From Sipunculus nudus (taxonomy: Eukaryota; Annelida; Sipuncula; Golfingiida; Sipunculidae), in NCBI GenBank assembly GCA_026874595.1, contig CM049307.1, positions 54,478,370-54,542,369 of the forward strand: a DNA stretch of 64,000 nucleotides, written 5' to 3'. Each line of letters starts with the position of its first letter. Within the stretch, counting starts at the first letter, position 1. Made by a program: the position numbers and the translations under genes. Shown here one piece after another: positions 45,301 to 56,055 of the stretch. The notes beneath the pieces were generated by a model. That model ran no database searches. It saw only the letters and a program-made list of their open reading frames with translations, and was not told the origin of the DNA.

Positions 45301-48300
45301 AATCTCAGCCCATGATGTCACAGGTCATGCTTGGCAGCTGAGCGTCATGACCCATGGGTCACTTGTTCTTATAAGTACATTTGATTTAATTTTCACAGCC
45401 AGTTTACATATGGAATTAATCTGATGAATTTTGAATTTGAAAGTATAAGCTTAAAAAAAGTCTAGCTATTGAAGTTTTTTAGAAGCCTTAATGTATTTGT
45501 ATTTTCTAGCATCATGACCCTACTTTTGTTTACCTGGTAATCCAAAAATTGGCATAATGTTAGATGTAATTGTTAATATTCATATTCTTCCATACATTTC
45601 CTATGTACATACCAAAATTTAGGTCAGTATTGCATAATTTGTTGAAGTTATAGGCCCAAACATAATGCACCTTGTAAAAATCAGGACATATATTTACTCA
45701 CTTAACATAAGAATGGCTGAGACTTTTTTCAGGAATATAACATCATTTAATCAAGATTCAATTGTATACCGAAAATTAGATCTGAAATTTGCAATTTTTT
45801 AAGTTATTAGCATAAATATAAAATCAGTACCTTAAATTTTGCCCAACTTTGGCCACGGCACGATTTTTTCCTGTAAGTACTGTGGATGTTATGTTCACAG
45901 CATGTACACATAAGGATTTAATCTGTTAAAATCTGAAATTTGAAAAATAAAAGCTGCAAAATTAGGCTAGTTATTGAATTTGTTTGGAGGCTCTTGTTCC
46001 CTTACATTGTCAAGCAGTCCACTGAGGTCACTGTAGGTCATTCAGTGTAACTCTCTATACTCCCCAGGCTGTTATGTAATCCCATCACTCAGGCAAGCCC
46101 TTTCTCTTGTTGAGCTTGATCAGGCTGCCAGCATTAATACCACAGGGAGCCTTCCCCCCCCCCCCCCACCCCATTCTGTTGACAGACCTGTACTCTAAAC
46201 AAGATGAATCTTATAATTTCACATTTTTTCAGCGATGAACAGTAACAACAGAGACCCTTCCCTGACCCACCGCTTCGATACACAGGACTAATATACAAGA
46301 CAAAGCTTATAATTTTAATGTTAAAAAAATTCTTTTTGTTGAGACTTGGACAATTTTGATTTTTTTTAAAGAAAAAATGTTCAGGAATTTAATCCTAATA
46401 TTCAAATATGGTAAAATATTAGGACCTAATGTAAGTGCTAACTGACAAGATTTAAGAAGATATAAATACTTGGTAGCATTTCATTCATATCTCTTAAAGG
46501 TGGTGGGGCCTAGGTGTGAATAACACTGTTAAACCTAGTTTTTAGCTCAGCTGACTATAAGTCATCTGAGCTATAGTCGTGGTCCATTGTCCGTCGTCCG
46601 TCCGTCCGTCCGTCCGTAGATGTGGCACGTTTTGAAACCGTAAGACCTAGGAATCCAAAATTCAGCATAATGTTAGATGTCCCCAAGATCTCATACCAAG
46701 CCGAAAACTGGGTCTTTGCGACTTCATTCCTTTGAGAAATTAAGGAAAAACCTCAATTTTTTATTAAAAACCTATTTTCACACTTTAGGACTGCCTAATA
46801 TCAAAACCACTCATCTGTTTTTCCTTATATTTCCTATAAATAATCCTCTATATAATTCCTATGTACATGCCAGAAATTAGGTCTGTATCATTTAATTTAA
46901 AAAAGTTATGGGCCCAAACATAATGCATTTTGTAAATAATCAGGAAAGAAATTTTATCACTTAACACAAAACTTGTTAAAGCTAAGCACTTTTTTTCCAG
47001 TAATATTACTTTTATTAATCAAAATTAAATTGTATACCCAAAATTAGATCAAAATCTTTTAAATTTTTAAAAAAATTAGCAAAAATAAAAAATTGGTACC
47101 TTAAATTTTGCCCAACTTTGACCATGGCACGTTTTTTTGCTGTAACTGCTGTGGATTTAATTTTCACAGCATGTTTTTGTTAGCATTTCAACTGTTAACA
47201 CCAAAAATTTGAAACCAGTTGATCAAAAACTGTAGATTTTATTCAAGTTTTCAAGCACCATGTCACATATTGCTAGTGTTATGCAGTTTGCTAGAGCTCA
47301 GCTCCCGAGCTTCAGCTCTAAGTTCCTTAAATTTGGCATACAGTTAGATTTCTCCAAAATCCCCTACCATGCCAAGAATTTGGTCACTAGGACTTAATTC
47401 CTTCGAGATATCAATGAAAAACTTTATTTTTCCATTAAAAACCCAATGTTACACTTTAAGACTGCCTAATATCAAAACCACTGATCTGACTTTGATCATA
47501 TATAATATACATATTTTTCTATACATTCACTATGCACATGCCAGAAATGATGTCAGTATTGTGTATTTTTTTAAGTTATGGGCCCAAACATAATGCACTT
47601 TGTAAAAAATCAAGAAATATATTTACTTCCTTAACAAGGGCATTGCTGAAGCTAGAGATTTTTTTGTCAGGGATGTAACATTATTTAATCAAGATTCAAT
47701 TGAATACCCAAAATTAGTTCTGAATTTTTCAAATTTTATAAGTTATTAGTATAAATATAAAATTAGTACCTTAAATTTTGCCCAACTGTGACCAAGGCAC
47801 GTTTGTTTCCCGTGAGCACTGTTGATATAATTTTCATATCATGCACACATAAGGATTTCAGCTTTTTAGTTAAGAAAGCTGAAAGAAATTGGCCAAATAT
47901 TGTAGCTTTTATTAATGTTTTTTATGAGACCCTGTCAGACTTTGGCTCTCTCCAGCCCTTCTTGAGTCACCTGTATGTTGACCTTGTTGACCTTTCATCA
48001 AATTATGCACGCTTGAGGGGAGAATCCAGGCAGCTTATGGCCAGCCACAGTTGATCCAGGTGTTCAACCCACCTCATCTAGTAGTTTTAACCAACAACAT
48101 AACAATAAACAATAAATTAATAAATTTTTATTTGTTTTTAATAACAAATTAAAGAAAAATAGAAAAGGAATTTGTTAGTTTATAGTTACAGGAAATTAAC
48201 TTGCAGTTACTGATGATATAAGAATCTTGTATCGATGGGTAGAATGTCACATATTCCAAATAACACCATGCAGTCACCTATGGCATTTTTCAGTTCATTT

Positions 48301-51300
48301 TTAATGATAAAGAAGTAAATCATATTATTCATTACTAATCATTAAGGATTATATGAAGGAAATTAATGATAGACAAAGATGCAGTTGATAATATTAATCT
48401 AGATTCCTACTGTGTCTAGTGTGTACATTGATGTGAAATTAGTCCAAAATGAATTTTTTACAGTTATTTTTTAATATAAATAAAAGCCATAAAACCAGGT
48501 ACTTCTGATCATTATTTAAATATGTGAAATTTGTATATTCTAGATTCTCAACATCATTGTTTGGTGAAAACTGAATAAATACCAGACATGGTGCGAATAC
48601 TTTGTAATTGTATTTAAATACGAATATGATTATGTACTCCATTATAAAATTTCTTGCATAAAGAATGGGAATTCAGGTAAAAATGAAAGTATATGAATAC
48701 TCGTGCAAATACTTTCAAAATGTATTCATGAATGCATTCATGAATATATTCTTTAATATTATTTTAATAATCATATCAGTTATATTTCATTTTAAAAAAT
48801 CATGATTCTCTTATTATTTTTAATAAAAATTATATTTGGGACAATATTTGTAATTTTTTTAATAAATAGTTAAACTCTTATATTATATGTTCTGCTTATA
48901 AGTTATATGGCCAAGTCAAAATCTGTGTGACAGTAGTACTCCATTTGTTAATAAAATAAATGAAATCAATCCTCTTCCCTGTCTCCAAAGGTACTATCAA
49001 AATCATACATAAGCTAAACAACAACAACTCATAATACAGCTTATATTTATTACCACACAAAACCAGCATGTGCCTCATTTCTAATTAATATTTTTTTATC
49101 ATATATAACAGCTGAGCGTCGTGACCCATAGGTCCCTTGTTAAAATTAGGAATATTGGTCAAACTTTGTGGGATTAATATATAACTCATATGGCCATATA
49201 TTTAACTTTTGAAAACTTAATTACCTTCACACATTATTTGTTTATGAAATGGAATTTTTATATGACACTTACCGTAGGCCCATTTTTTCCCTCGGTGTAT
49301 CACTAAATGGTTTCAGGCCAAAGGTTTCATTTATTACACAGTCCATATGCTTTAGCTAATGTCCATTATTCTATAATTTACAGAGTTTCATTTAAGCTGG
49401 GCTATTTTCTCTTAGCTTTTCAAATGGAAATATACATGGAAAAACCATAAGAAATAAAAATATTTTTCAGTTACCTATATTTTCCAAAATTCAGCTGAGC
49501 CACGTGACCCATGGGTCCCTTTTTAGCTCAGCTGACTATAAGTCATCTGAGCTATAGTCTTGGTCCATTGTCCGTCGTCCGTCCGTCTGTCCGTCCGTCT
49601 GTCCGTAGATGTGGCACGTTTTGAAACCGTAAGACCTAGGAATCCAAAATTCAGCATAATGTTAGATGTCCCCAAGATCTCCTACCAAGCCGAAAACTGG
49701 GTCTTTGCGGCTTCATTCCTTTGAGAAATTAAGGAAAAACCTCAATTTTTTATTAAAAACCTATTTTCACACTTCAGGACTGCCTAATATGAAAACCACT
49801 CATCTGTTTTTCCTCATATTTCCTCCAAATAATCCTCTATATAATTCCTATGTACATGCCAGAAATTAGGTCTGTATTATATAATTTAAAAAAGTTATGG
49901 GCCCAAACATAATGCATTTTGTAAATAATCAGGAAAGAAATTTTATCACTTACCACAAAACTTGTTAAAGCTAAGCACTTTTTTTCCAGTAATATTACTT
50001 TTATTAATCAAAATTAAATTGTATACCCAAAACTAGAACAAAATCTTTTAAAATTTTTAAAATATTAGCAAAAATAAAAAATTGGTACCTTAAATTTTGC
50101 CCAACTTTGACCATGGCACGTTTTTTTCCTGTAACTGCTGTTGATTTAATTTTCAAAGCATGTTTTTGTTAGCATTTCAACTGTTAACACCAAAAATTTG
50201 AAACCAGTTGATCAAAAACTGTAGATTTTATTCAAGTTTTCAAGCACCATGTCACATATTGCTAGTGTTATGCAGTTTGCTAGAGCTCAGCTCCCGAGCT
50301 TCAGCTCTAAGTTCCTTTAATTTGGCATACAGTTAGATTTCTCCGAAATCCCCTACCATGCCAAGAATTTGGTCACTAGGACTTAATTCCTTCGAGATAT
50401 TAATGAAAAACTTCATTTTTCCATTAAAAACCCAATTTTACACTTCAAGACTGCCTACCGGTAATATCAAAACCACTGATCTGACTTTAATCATAAATAA
50501 TATACATATTTTTCATTCTCTATGCACATGCCAGTATTGCGTAATTGTTTTAAGTTATGGGCCCAAACATAATGCACTTTGTAAAAAATCAAGAAATATA
50601 TTTACTCTCTTAACAAGGGCATTGCTGAAGCTAGAGATTTTTTTGTCAGGGATGTAACATTATTTAATCAAGATTCAATTGAATACCCAAAATTAGTTCT
50701 GAATTTTTCAAATTTTATAAGTTATTAGTATAAATATAAAATTAATACCTTAAATTTTGCCCAACTGTGACCATGGCACGTTTGTTTCCCGTGAGCACTG
50801 TTGATATAATTTTCATATCATGCACACATAAGGATTTCAGCTTTTTAGTTTAGAAAGCTGAAAGAAATTGGCCAAAAATTGTAGCTTTTATTAATGTTTT
50901 TTATGAGACCCTGTAAGACTTTGGCTCTCTCCAGCCCCTCTTGAGTCACCTGTATGTTGACCTTTCATCAAATTATGCAGGCTTGAGGCGAGAATCCAGG
51001 CAGCTTATGGCCAGCCACAGTTGATCCAGGTGTCCAACCCAACTCATCTAGTAGTTTTTACCAACAACATAACAATAAACAATAAATTAATAAATTTTTA
51101 TTGGTGTTTAATAACAAATTAAAGAAAAATAGAAAAGGAATTTGTAAGTTTATAATAACAGGAAATTAACTTGCAGTTATTGATGATATAAGAATCTTGT
51201 ATCGATGGGTAGAATGTCACATATTCCAAATAACACCATGCAGTCACCTATGGCATTTTTTAGTTCAATTTTAATAATAAAGAAGTAAATCATATTATTC

Positions 51301-53824
51301 ATTACTAATCATTAGGGATTATATGAAGGAAATTAATGATAGACAAAGATGCAGTTGATAATATTAATCTAGATTCCTACTGTGTCTAGTGTGTACATTG
51401 ATGTGAAATTAGTCCAAAATGAATTTTTTACAGTTATTTTTTAATATAAATAAAAGCAATAAAACCAGGTACTTATGATCATTATTTAAATGTGTGAATT
51501 TTGTATATTCTGGATTCTCAACATCATTGTTTGGTGAAAACTGAATAAATACCAGACATGGTGCGAATACTTTGTGATTGTATTTAAATACGAATATGAT
51601 TATGTACTCCATTATAAAATTTTTTCATAAAGAATGGGAATTCAGGTAAAAATGAAAGTATATGAATACTCGTGCAAATACTTTCAAAATGTATTCATGA
51701 ATGCATTCATGAATATATCCTTCAATATTATTTAAATAATCATATCAGTTATATTTCATTTTAAAAAATCATATGATTCTCTTATTATTTTTAATAAAAC
51801 TTATATTTTGGACAATATTTGTAATTTTTTTTAATAAATAGTTAAACTCTTATATTATATGTTCTGCTTATAAGTTATATGGCCAAGTCAAAATCTGTGT
51901 GACAATAGATGAAATCAATCCTCTTCCCTGTCTCCAAAGGTACTATCAAAATCATACATAAGCTAAACAACAACAACTCATAATACAGCTTATATTTATT
52001 ACCACACAACACCAGCATGTGCCTCATTTCTAAATAATATTTTTTTATCATATTTTTATCATATTTTTATTATCAGCTGAGTGTCATGACCCATAGGTCC
52101 CTTGTTTTAATCTTTTTTGTATATTTTCCGTGAAAATGTCACATCATGAAATGATCAGGGAAAAGCATGGAAATTAACATAATTGTTTTGCCAGGCAGGT
52201 AAAAGCACTACATATCAAAGGAAATCTTATCAAAATTGTATTGTATTATCTTCTTGAAAGAAATGTCCCAGCAGCGGGAGCTCAAAATTGGTATGTTTCT
52301 ATTGAAAATCACAATCAAAATTTTTTGATGCAGGGGGTCAAAATTGACACACGCAGTGCCTGAGAACCATATCTTTTTTGGGGCCTTTTTTGTTTTTGCT
52401 GCTTTTGCATCTCAGCATTATCTATCATATTGTGACTTAAAACTATTTAGATGTTTTAAATATTTCTCATTTACGTAGCTTTCACCATATTTCAGTTTAA
52501 TGCAATGTAAATACAATGAACCAGGTGTGTTATTAGTGATGTAGGACTCATGTCTGGACTTGGACTCGAGTCCGGACGTAAGCCTAGTATTTTAAGGACT
52601 CGGATTTGAGGGTCCAGGACTCTGATTTGGACTCGGAGGTAGGGACTCAAGAAATCACAAATTATATAAAGATTGTTTACATGGGTGAACTGCCAGCAGA
52701 ATAAAACAAAAAGTAAGACTATACATATCAAGTTTTAGCTCTGCATCAGGGGCTAAACATAATTAAACAGTCAAGCAAAGGCCACTTGTAAACAAACTTT
52801 GCATGTTTATCTCAGATTCCTTTTTAAAATTCTTTTAATAAGGAGATCACTGTTAGGCAAAAAAAGGTATGGTTCCCAGGCACTTTTTTAGCTCAGCTGA
52901 CTATAAGTCATCTGAGCTATAGTGCTTGTCCATTGTCCGTCGTCCAGCCGTCTGGCTGTCCGTACGTTAACAGGGCACGTTTTGAAACCGTTGGACCTAC
53001 GATTCCAAAATTTTGCATACCATTAGATGTCCCCAAAATCTCCTACCATACCTAAAATTGGGTCATTAGGACTTCATACTTGGCATTGTTCCTACCAATT
53101 CAAGATCAAAAGGGGCATTTCTCAGGCACGGCCAAGCAGAGGTTGCTTGACTTAGGTCGAGTGGTACCACCTTCAGATATAAAATCATCAACATATATAT
53201 GATAAGTGCATGCATATATAAATATGACAACATTTACAGATCATATCACATATCATTGTGTGGTTATCTTCACCTGCATAATGCAGATAATGCATATGAC
53301 AACTGCAGGCCATCATAGTGTTGGGAATTGGTTGTAATTTCATGATCGATCATTGATTCTTTGGCATAAATCCATTTTCTGATGATATGTAGACATTTAC
53401 ATTGTCTGAACTGATATACAAGTCTACATATTTGTTAATACACATTATAATTCTATAGCCTATATCTGTGTGTAGTAATATATACCTTATATATGGATAT
53501 TTTTTTCTTTCAGTTTATCTATGTCAACCAGTCATTTTCACCGGCACCAGATGTAGACGTAGGCACAGTATATGATGTGAGTATTGTGTTTATTTGACAA
53601 ACACTTACAACACCCCGAAAAATATCAGCTAGATATAGCTATAACAGCATGTTCATATATGAATCCATAAGGGTTTTATGTGTGCAATGTGCTTTTGGCA
53701 TGAAGTTTACCATACTTGATTTTTTTCTGAGACAGGTCAGCTAAAGTTTGCTCTTTTGTTGCAGTGTTTTGGCAGCGATGGAAAATTAGTTCTTCACTAC
53801 TGCAGGACACAAGCATGGGGGTAG
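33243..53824 (+). CDS. ATG12: ATG12, ubiquitin-like autophagy protein
   Basis: ATG12 is activated by ATG7 (E1) and ATG10 (E2) through its C-terminal Gly and conjugated to ATG5; with ATG16L1 the conjugate promotes ATG8/LC3 lipidation in autophagosome formation. Four coding exons (33243-33354, 40872-41008, 53514-53576, 53765-53824) join in phase and give 123 codons; the human protein has 140. The N-terminal 37 residues are a disordered Ser/Thr/Pro/Lys tail. The ubiquitin-like fold follows, with QKKWAVERSK, IDFIKRYIK, FIYVNQSFSPAPD and CFGSDGKLVLHYC, ending QAWG with Gly123 as the conjugation residue. The ATG is the first in frame and gives a normal-length tail. Intron 1 is 7.5 kb, of which 6.7 kb is an LTR retrotransposon; intron 2 is 12.5 kb of dispersed repeats. 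Confidence 0.96.
33372..33960 (+). repeat. Dispersed repeat copy in ATG12 intron 1
   Basis: A diverged copy of the family seen in intron 2. It has the head GAGCTGACTGTAAGTCATC, then TTACACTTCAGGATTGCCTA and a body matching 42580-42870. It starts almost at the exon 1 donor. The 3' limit is approximate. Confidence 0.6.
34016..35162 (+). repeat. 5' LTR
   Basis: It starts TGTCACC and ends GGTGACA. It contains a CCAAT box (34300-34304) and a perfect CRE, TGACGTCA (34340-34347), which would serve as U3 promoter elements. The first 21 bases form a seven-base hairpin (TGTCACC with GGTGACA). It is flanked on the left by ATATA. Confidence 0.95.
35168..35185 (+). other. Candidate primer-binding site
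   Basis: TGGCGAGCGTGCCAGGAT starts five bases after the 5' LTR. The leading TGG would pair with the CCA end of a tRNA, as expected for minus-strand priming. I cannot name the tRNA with confidence. Confidence 0.55.
35881..36273 (+). pseudogene. gag: Retrotransposon gag, N-terminal part ending at an in-frame stop
   Basis: A 130-codon frame from METLESLV with a strongly charged helical stretch (residues about 27-70, Arg/Glu-rich, likely coiled coil), followed by the start of a retrotransposon capsid-like region (FPKIQLPPFDE). It ends at TAG (36271-36273). The next frame at 36286 is in the same register only 12 bases later, so gag was one frame and this stop is a nonsense mutation. Programmed readthrough is possible but gag interiors do not normally use it. 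Confidence 0.75.
36286..38571 (+). pseudogene. Retrotransposon gag C-terminus, protease and integrase
   Basis: A 761-codon frame. Residues 1-110 continue the capsid-like gag region. A CCHC zinc knuckle (CYLCNELGHKAREC) is at 154-167. A retropepsin-like aspartic protease motif (LRDSGCSS) has its Asp at 263. The integrase follows directly, with no RT between: HHCC zinc finger at H461, H468, C498, C501, and catalytic D531, D591, E627, which gives exact DD35E spacing. The frame ends at TAA (38569-38571), where a one-base shift separates it from the GPY/F module in another frame. The integrase core looks intact, but the polyprotein as a whole is broken. Confidence 0.88.
38571..38786 (+). pseudogene. 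Integrase C-terminal GPY/F module remnant
   Basis: A 71-codon frame that overlaps the integrase stop by one base and is in a different register. It has WKGPYTIVNRVGDLDYRI and KTFHVNMLKRY, the GPY/F module that normally ends Gypsy integrases, followed by an acidic tail. The register change implies a small indel near 38555-38570. Confidence 0.8.
38788..39384 (+). pseudogene. RT thumb and RNase H remnant
   Basis: The readable homology starts abruptly at the RT thumb (LRAFLGLTGYYRKF) and continues into RNase H (KCDASDVGIG, IEKESLAIVW, ending DFLSRLPEC and TAG). The whole RT fingers and palm with the catalytic YxDD motif are absent, with only the GPY/F acidic tail before it, so an internal deletion removed them. 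In the RNase H, the motif usually TDHKPL reads THHKPL (H at 39226-39228), replacing a catalytic Asp. Confidence 0.85.
39590..39604 (+). other. Polypurine tract
   Basis: AAAAGGAGGGGGTGA abuts the 3' LTR and is purine-rich apart from one T, as expected for the plus-strand primer. Confidence 0.8.
39605..40751 (+). repeat. 3' LTR
   Basis: Same 1147-bp length as the 5' LTR, with seven substitutions seen by eye (for example GTGTCACGC/GTGTCTCGC, GGGATAGAC/GGGAGAGAC, CCATATGC/CCACACGC). The ATATA target duplication follows immediately at 40752-40756. Confidence 0.95.
40872..41008 (+). CDS. ATG12: ATG12 exon 2
   Basis: It follows TTACTTTTCAG and ends before GTGAGT. With the one base carried from exon 1 it makes 46 codons (VDILLKAAGDAPILK, KKWAVERSK, IDFIKRYIK), the first half of the ubiquitin-like fold. 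Confidence 0.96.
41079..41372. repeat. Palindromic GGCTAAAAC/GTTTTAGCC cluster
   Basis: GGCTAAAAC and its complement GTTTTAGCC, exact or degenerate, recur within 41079-41180 and again at 41337-41372, in both orientations, making several possible hairpins just downstream of ATG12 exon 2. Confidence 0.7.
41660..42386 (+). repeat. Dispersed repeat family copy (intron 2, copy a)
   Basis: It starts TTTTAGCTCAGCTGAC, then a GTCCGTCCGTCCG tract and GTAGATGTGGCACGTTTTG, and ends near GGAGGCTCTTGTT. The same head recurs at about 42932, 46541, 49523 and 52888. Confidence 0.85.
42459..42929 (+). repeat. Dispersed repeat family copy, headless (copy b)
   Basis: It begins within the family at GGCATAATGTTAGATGTCC and runs through the common body to GACCATTTCACG, where the head of the next copy abuts it. 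Confidence 0.8.
42930..45367 (+). repeat. Dispersed repeat family copy with AGGTCA-rich interior (copy c)
   Basis: The head is TTTTTTAGCTCAGCTGAC and the 3' end is AGCTGAGCGTCATGACCC plus ATGGGTCACTTGTT. Inside, degenerate units of about 110-150 bp each carry direct repeats such as AAGGTCAAAGGTCAAGGTCA (43269-43299, 43415-43443, 43558-43578, 43690-43713, about 44005-44031). It seems longer and different inside from copies d and e. Confidence 0.75.
45368..46008 (+). repeat. Dispersed repeat family fragments (copy d fragments)
   Basis: Body segments only, with no GCTCAGCTGAC head, ending GGAGGCTCTTGTTCC like copy a. Confidence 0.65.
46009..46539. other. ATG12 intron 2 spacer
   Basis: Unassigned intronic sequence with a poly-C run near 46154-46175. 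No coding content is seen. Confidence 0.5.
46540..49141 (+). repeat. Dispersed repeat family, 2.6-kb copy 1 of a direct pair
   Basis: It runs from the TTTTAGCTCAGCTGAC head to AGCTGAGCGTCGTGACCC and ATAGGTCCCTTGTT. It is closely matched by 49521-52107: landmarks are offset by 2989 bp at 46677/49666 and 47369/50358 and by 2970 bp at 48439/51409. Small open frames in it have no recognisable product. Confidence 0.9.
49521..52107 (+). repeat. Dispersed repeat family, 2.6-kb copy 2 of a direct pair
   Basis: Near-copy of 46540-49141 with small indels. Immediately before it, at about 49492-49520, is the 3' end of yet another copy (GTGACCCATGGGTCC), so family members abut head to tail here. Confidence 0.9.
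52108..52886. other. ATG12 intron 2 with GGACTC-rich and inverted segments
   Basis: It holds a degenerate GGACTCGG/GGACTTGG array near 52545-52650. It also holds a segment at 52321-52385 (AAAATTGACACACGC, GAGAACCATATC) that recurs inverted at 54841-54906 beyond the end of ATG12. No exon is recognised. Confidence 0.6.
52887..53095 (+). repeat. Dispersed repeat family, truncated head
   Basis: TTTTTTAGCTCAGCTGAC, a shortened GTCCG tract and AACAGGGCACGTTTTGAAAC, ending soon after ATTGGGTCATTAGGACTTC. The rest of the element is missing. Confidence 0.75.
53514..53576 (+). CDS. ATG12: ATG12 exon 3
   Basis: It follows TTTTTTCTTTCAG and ends before GTGAGT. Its 63 bp give 21 codons (FIYVNQSFSPAPDVDVGTVY then D), phase 0 at both ends. 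Confidence 0.96.
53765..53824 (+). CDS. ATG12: ATG12 exon 4 with C-terminal Gly
   Basis: It follows TTTTGTTGCAG. It encodes CFGSDGKLVLHYCRTQAWG and TAG. The terminal Gly is exposed without processing, as in other ATG12 proteins. Confidence 0.96.
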   Translation, partial: CFGSDGKLVLHYCRTQAWG

Positions 53825-53960
53825 AACTTTCAACAGTGAGATGTTTAAATCACTTTTATCATAAACTGCATTACTCCAGTTCACTTGTGACAGAAGATGA
53901 CCATGATCCACTGCTACAGGTGTACATCACTGTAAAATACCCATCATCCATCAGTGCTCC

Positions 53961-54143
53961 CATGATGCATCACTGTTGGTGCCCATGATGCATCAGCACT
54001 GTTGTACTCTGGGTAAAATTACCCAAGATGCATCAGTGTCATGTCTTGGTCTAAACACCCATGGTGGTACTCATGTGTTCAAGGAGTTGCTAAAATTAAC
54101 AACATGGTACAACCAGGGTGAATTACCCATGATGCATCATTGA
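53961..54143. repeat. ATGATGCATCA palindrome cluster in ATG12 3' UTR
   Basis: Four copies of ACCCATGATGCATCAYTG-like sequence (53959-53973, 53982-53996, 54021-54036, 54125-54141). Each centres on ATGCAT, and the last is the full 12-base palindrome ATGATGCATCAT. Confidence 0.8.
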
Positions 54144-54493
54144 TGAGTGTGTCACATTAGTGAAGGACTGTCTCCCTTGCAGGCTTTTTATAAGAAATTG
54201 CTAAGAAGACTTGTACTTGACATGCTAGCAGTCGACTGATGTCCTGGAAGTACAGACAGTGTAGATAATGAAAGACAAAGAAGAGACCACAGATGAATAA
54301 GCTAATACTAGAATGTAATGATTTAAAAACAATTTAGTTATAGAGTATGTACTACATGACAAATCTGGTTGTGACAGATTGATTTTACTTAAATATCATT
54401 CACATCATAGGTGTCTGTCCATTCATACAGATGAAACAATGGCTTTTTCTGTTTGTAAATCCATCCTTGTTTAAGAACTGTATTGTATTATAC

Positions 54494-54499
54494 ATTAAA
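54494..54499 (+). terminator. Candidate ATG12 poly(A) signal
   Basis: ATTAAA, the commonest variant hexamer, 670 bp after the stop and followed by GU-rich sequence. Confidence 0.45.
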
Positions 54500-56055
54500 C
54501 TTGTTGAGTAAAGTGGTGTACCGTGTGGTTTCTTAAGGGCCTCCCTTTTTGTCCTTGTCAAATATTTAATCAGAATATGTCCAGAGAAGAGAGGGAGAAC
54601 CGCAGAATGGTTGGTTTCATACCTTTTATATTTTCCTGCTCAGGTATAGATAAATCACCATGAATAAATGGTTTATGAAAAGAATGGCTTAATTAAAAAA
54701 GCATCCAATATTGGGATGCAAAACATAGCTTTAAATATGATGAAAGCTACTTAAATGAGAAAAATTTAAACATCTAAATAGCTCTTAGTCCCAATGATAG
54801 ATAGTGCTGAGATGCAAAAGCGGTAAAAACATATTAAAGGCCAAAAAAAAAGGTATGGTTCTCTGCCACCATGTGTGTCAATTTTAACCCCATGCTTCAA
54901 AAAGTTTGATTTACACTGCAATTCACACACACAACCCACATAGCTCACAGCATTAAAATTCCTTGGAGAATATGCTTATCTCCCTAAGAAATCATTTTTT
55001 ATGATGTTGTAATGAATAAATCTCCAAGCATTCCCAGCTGAGTATATTAAGTGGCCAAAATTCTCATTTCTAGAGTCACAATAAAAGTTGTTTGCATTTT
55101 ATCAGTTTTTCAAATCAAGGAAGTATATGTTACAGTACAAGAGAGGTAACAACACTACCAATGCTCCAGGTGAGCATTTGATAAGTAGGGCTGAAAGGGA
55201 GTACTAGAGTCTGAAATATAAGCCTGCATTGTGGGATATTTAAGCAGTTATTCATGTAGCTAGCTGAAAATCATGTTTGGTGATCAAGGGCACTAAACAT
55301 AAACAAATGGTTTTTCTGCATTTCTGTTTCTTCTCCTTGGAGTTGTCGAGCATGCTCAAGATTGGACCTCTGGTTACACAGTCTTCTTGTAGTAACCATG
55401 CACACACAGGCTGGTTGTGTTTCTCTCTCTCACAGGACCAAAACAATGTATAATTGGTGAATTAGAGATAGTATGTCCATGTGCCGGGATGGTTGTCTCA
55501 ATGAATGGACTTATCCACCTGAAATTTTGCATGTTTATTCATCCTGGATAGCTTTCTTGATTTTTTGACAGTGGCTCCACCTACCTTCACGTTCAGGCTG
55601 CAGACATCCAGGCTTATATCTCAGGACTAGTTTGACGTATCCTTCTGACATTTTGCACATGTATATGTCTCCCACAGTTCTTTATCATACGCAAAATTGG
55701 TGGTGCCACCTGCAACCGTTTTTGCACAGCATCCGTCTGTTTGTCTGCCGTGGGATAAAATCACTTCCATCTCGGCAGTGGTTTGACTTATCTGCCTTAA
55801 ATTTTGCAATTGTGTACAACTATGATAACTTTCTGGATTTAGTGGCAGGTGGCGCCACCTACATACACATCTGGGCTGCAGACATCCATGCTAATATGCA
55901 ACACATCTCTATTCCCCCTTGCCACTCATTCCTTGCCTCACTTCACCTGTCCCACTCTGATTTCGGCGGATATACGTAGTCGCTTGTCGACTACCCGTAT
56001 TCTGGTTTTACATAGATTGAACAAATAGTTATCATAACTAATCTTGGCACTCTCC

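Larger units (their letters stand above)
53825..54499 (+). other. ATG12 3' UTR
   Basis: No coding content. Contains the repeated ATGATGCATCA palindromes and ends at a candidate poly(A) signal, ATTAAA at 54494-54499, followed by a GU-rich stretch (GTGGTGTACCGTGTGG). An AATAAA at 54663-54668 is an alternative. Confidence 0.5.

Noticed and set aside
46677-50657. Small open frames (for example MSPRSPTKPKTG and similar) in ATG12 intron 2
   Set aside because: They recur because the repeat family recurs, and they begin in its conserved CCCCAAGATCTC segment; no start context, length or domain supports coding.
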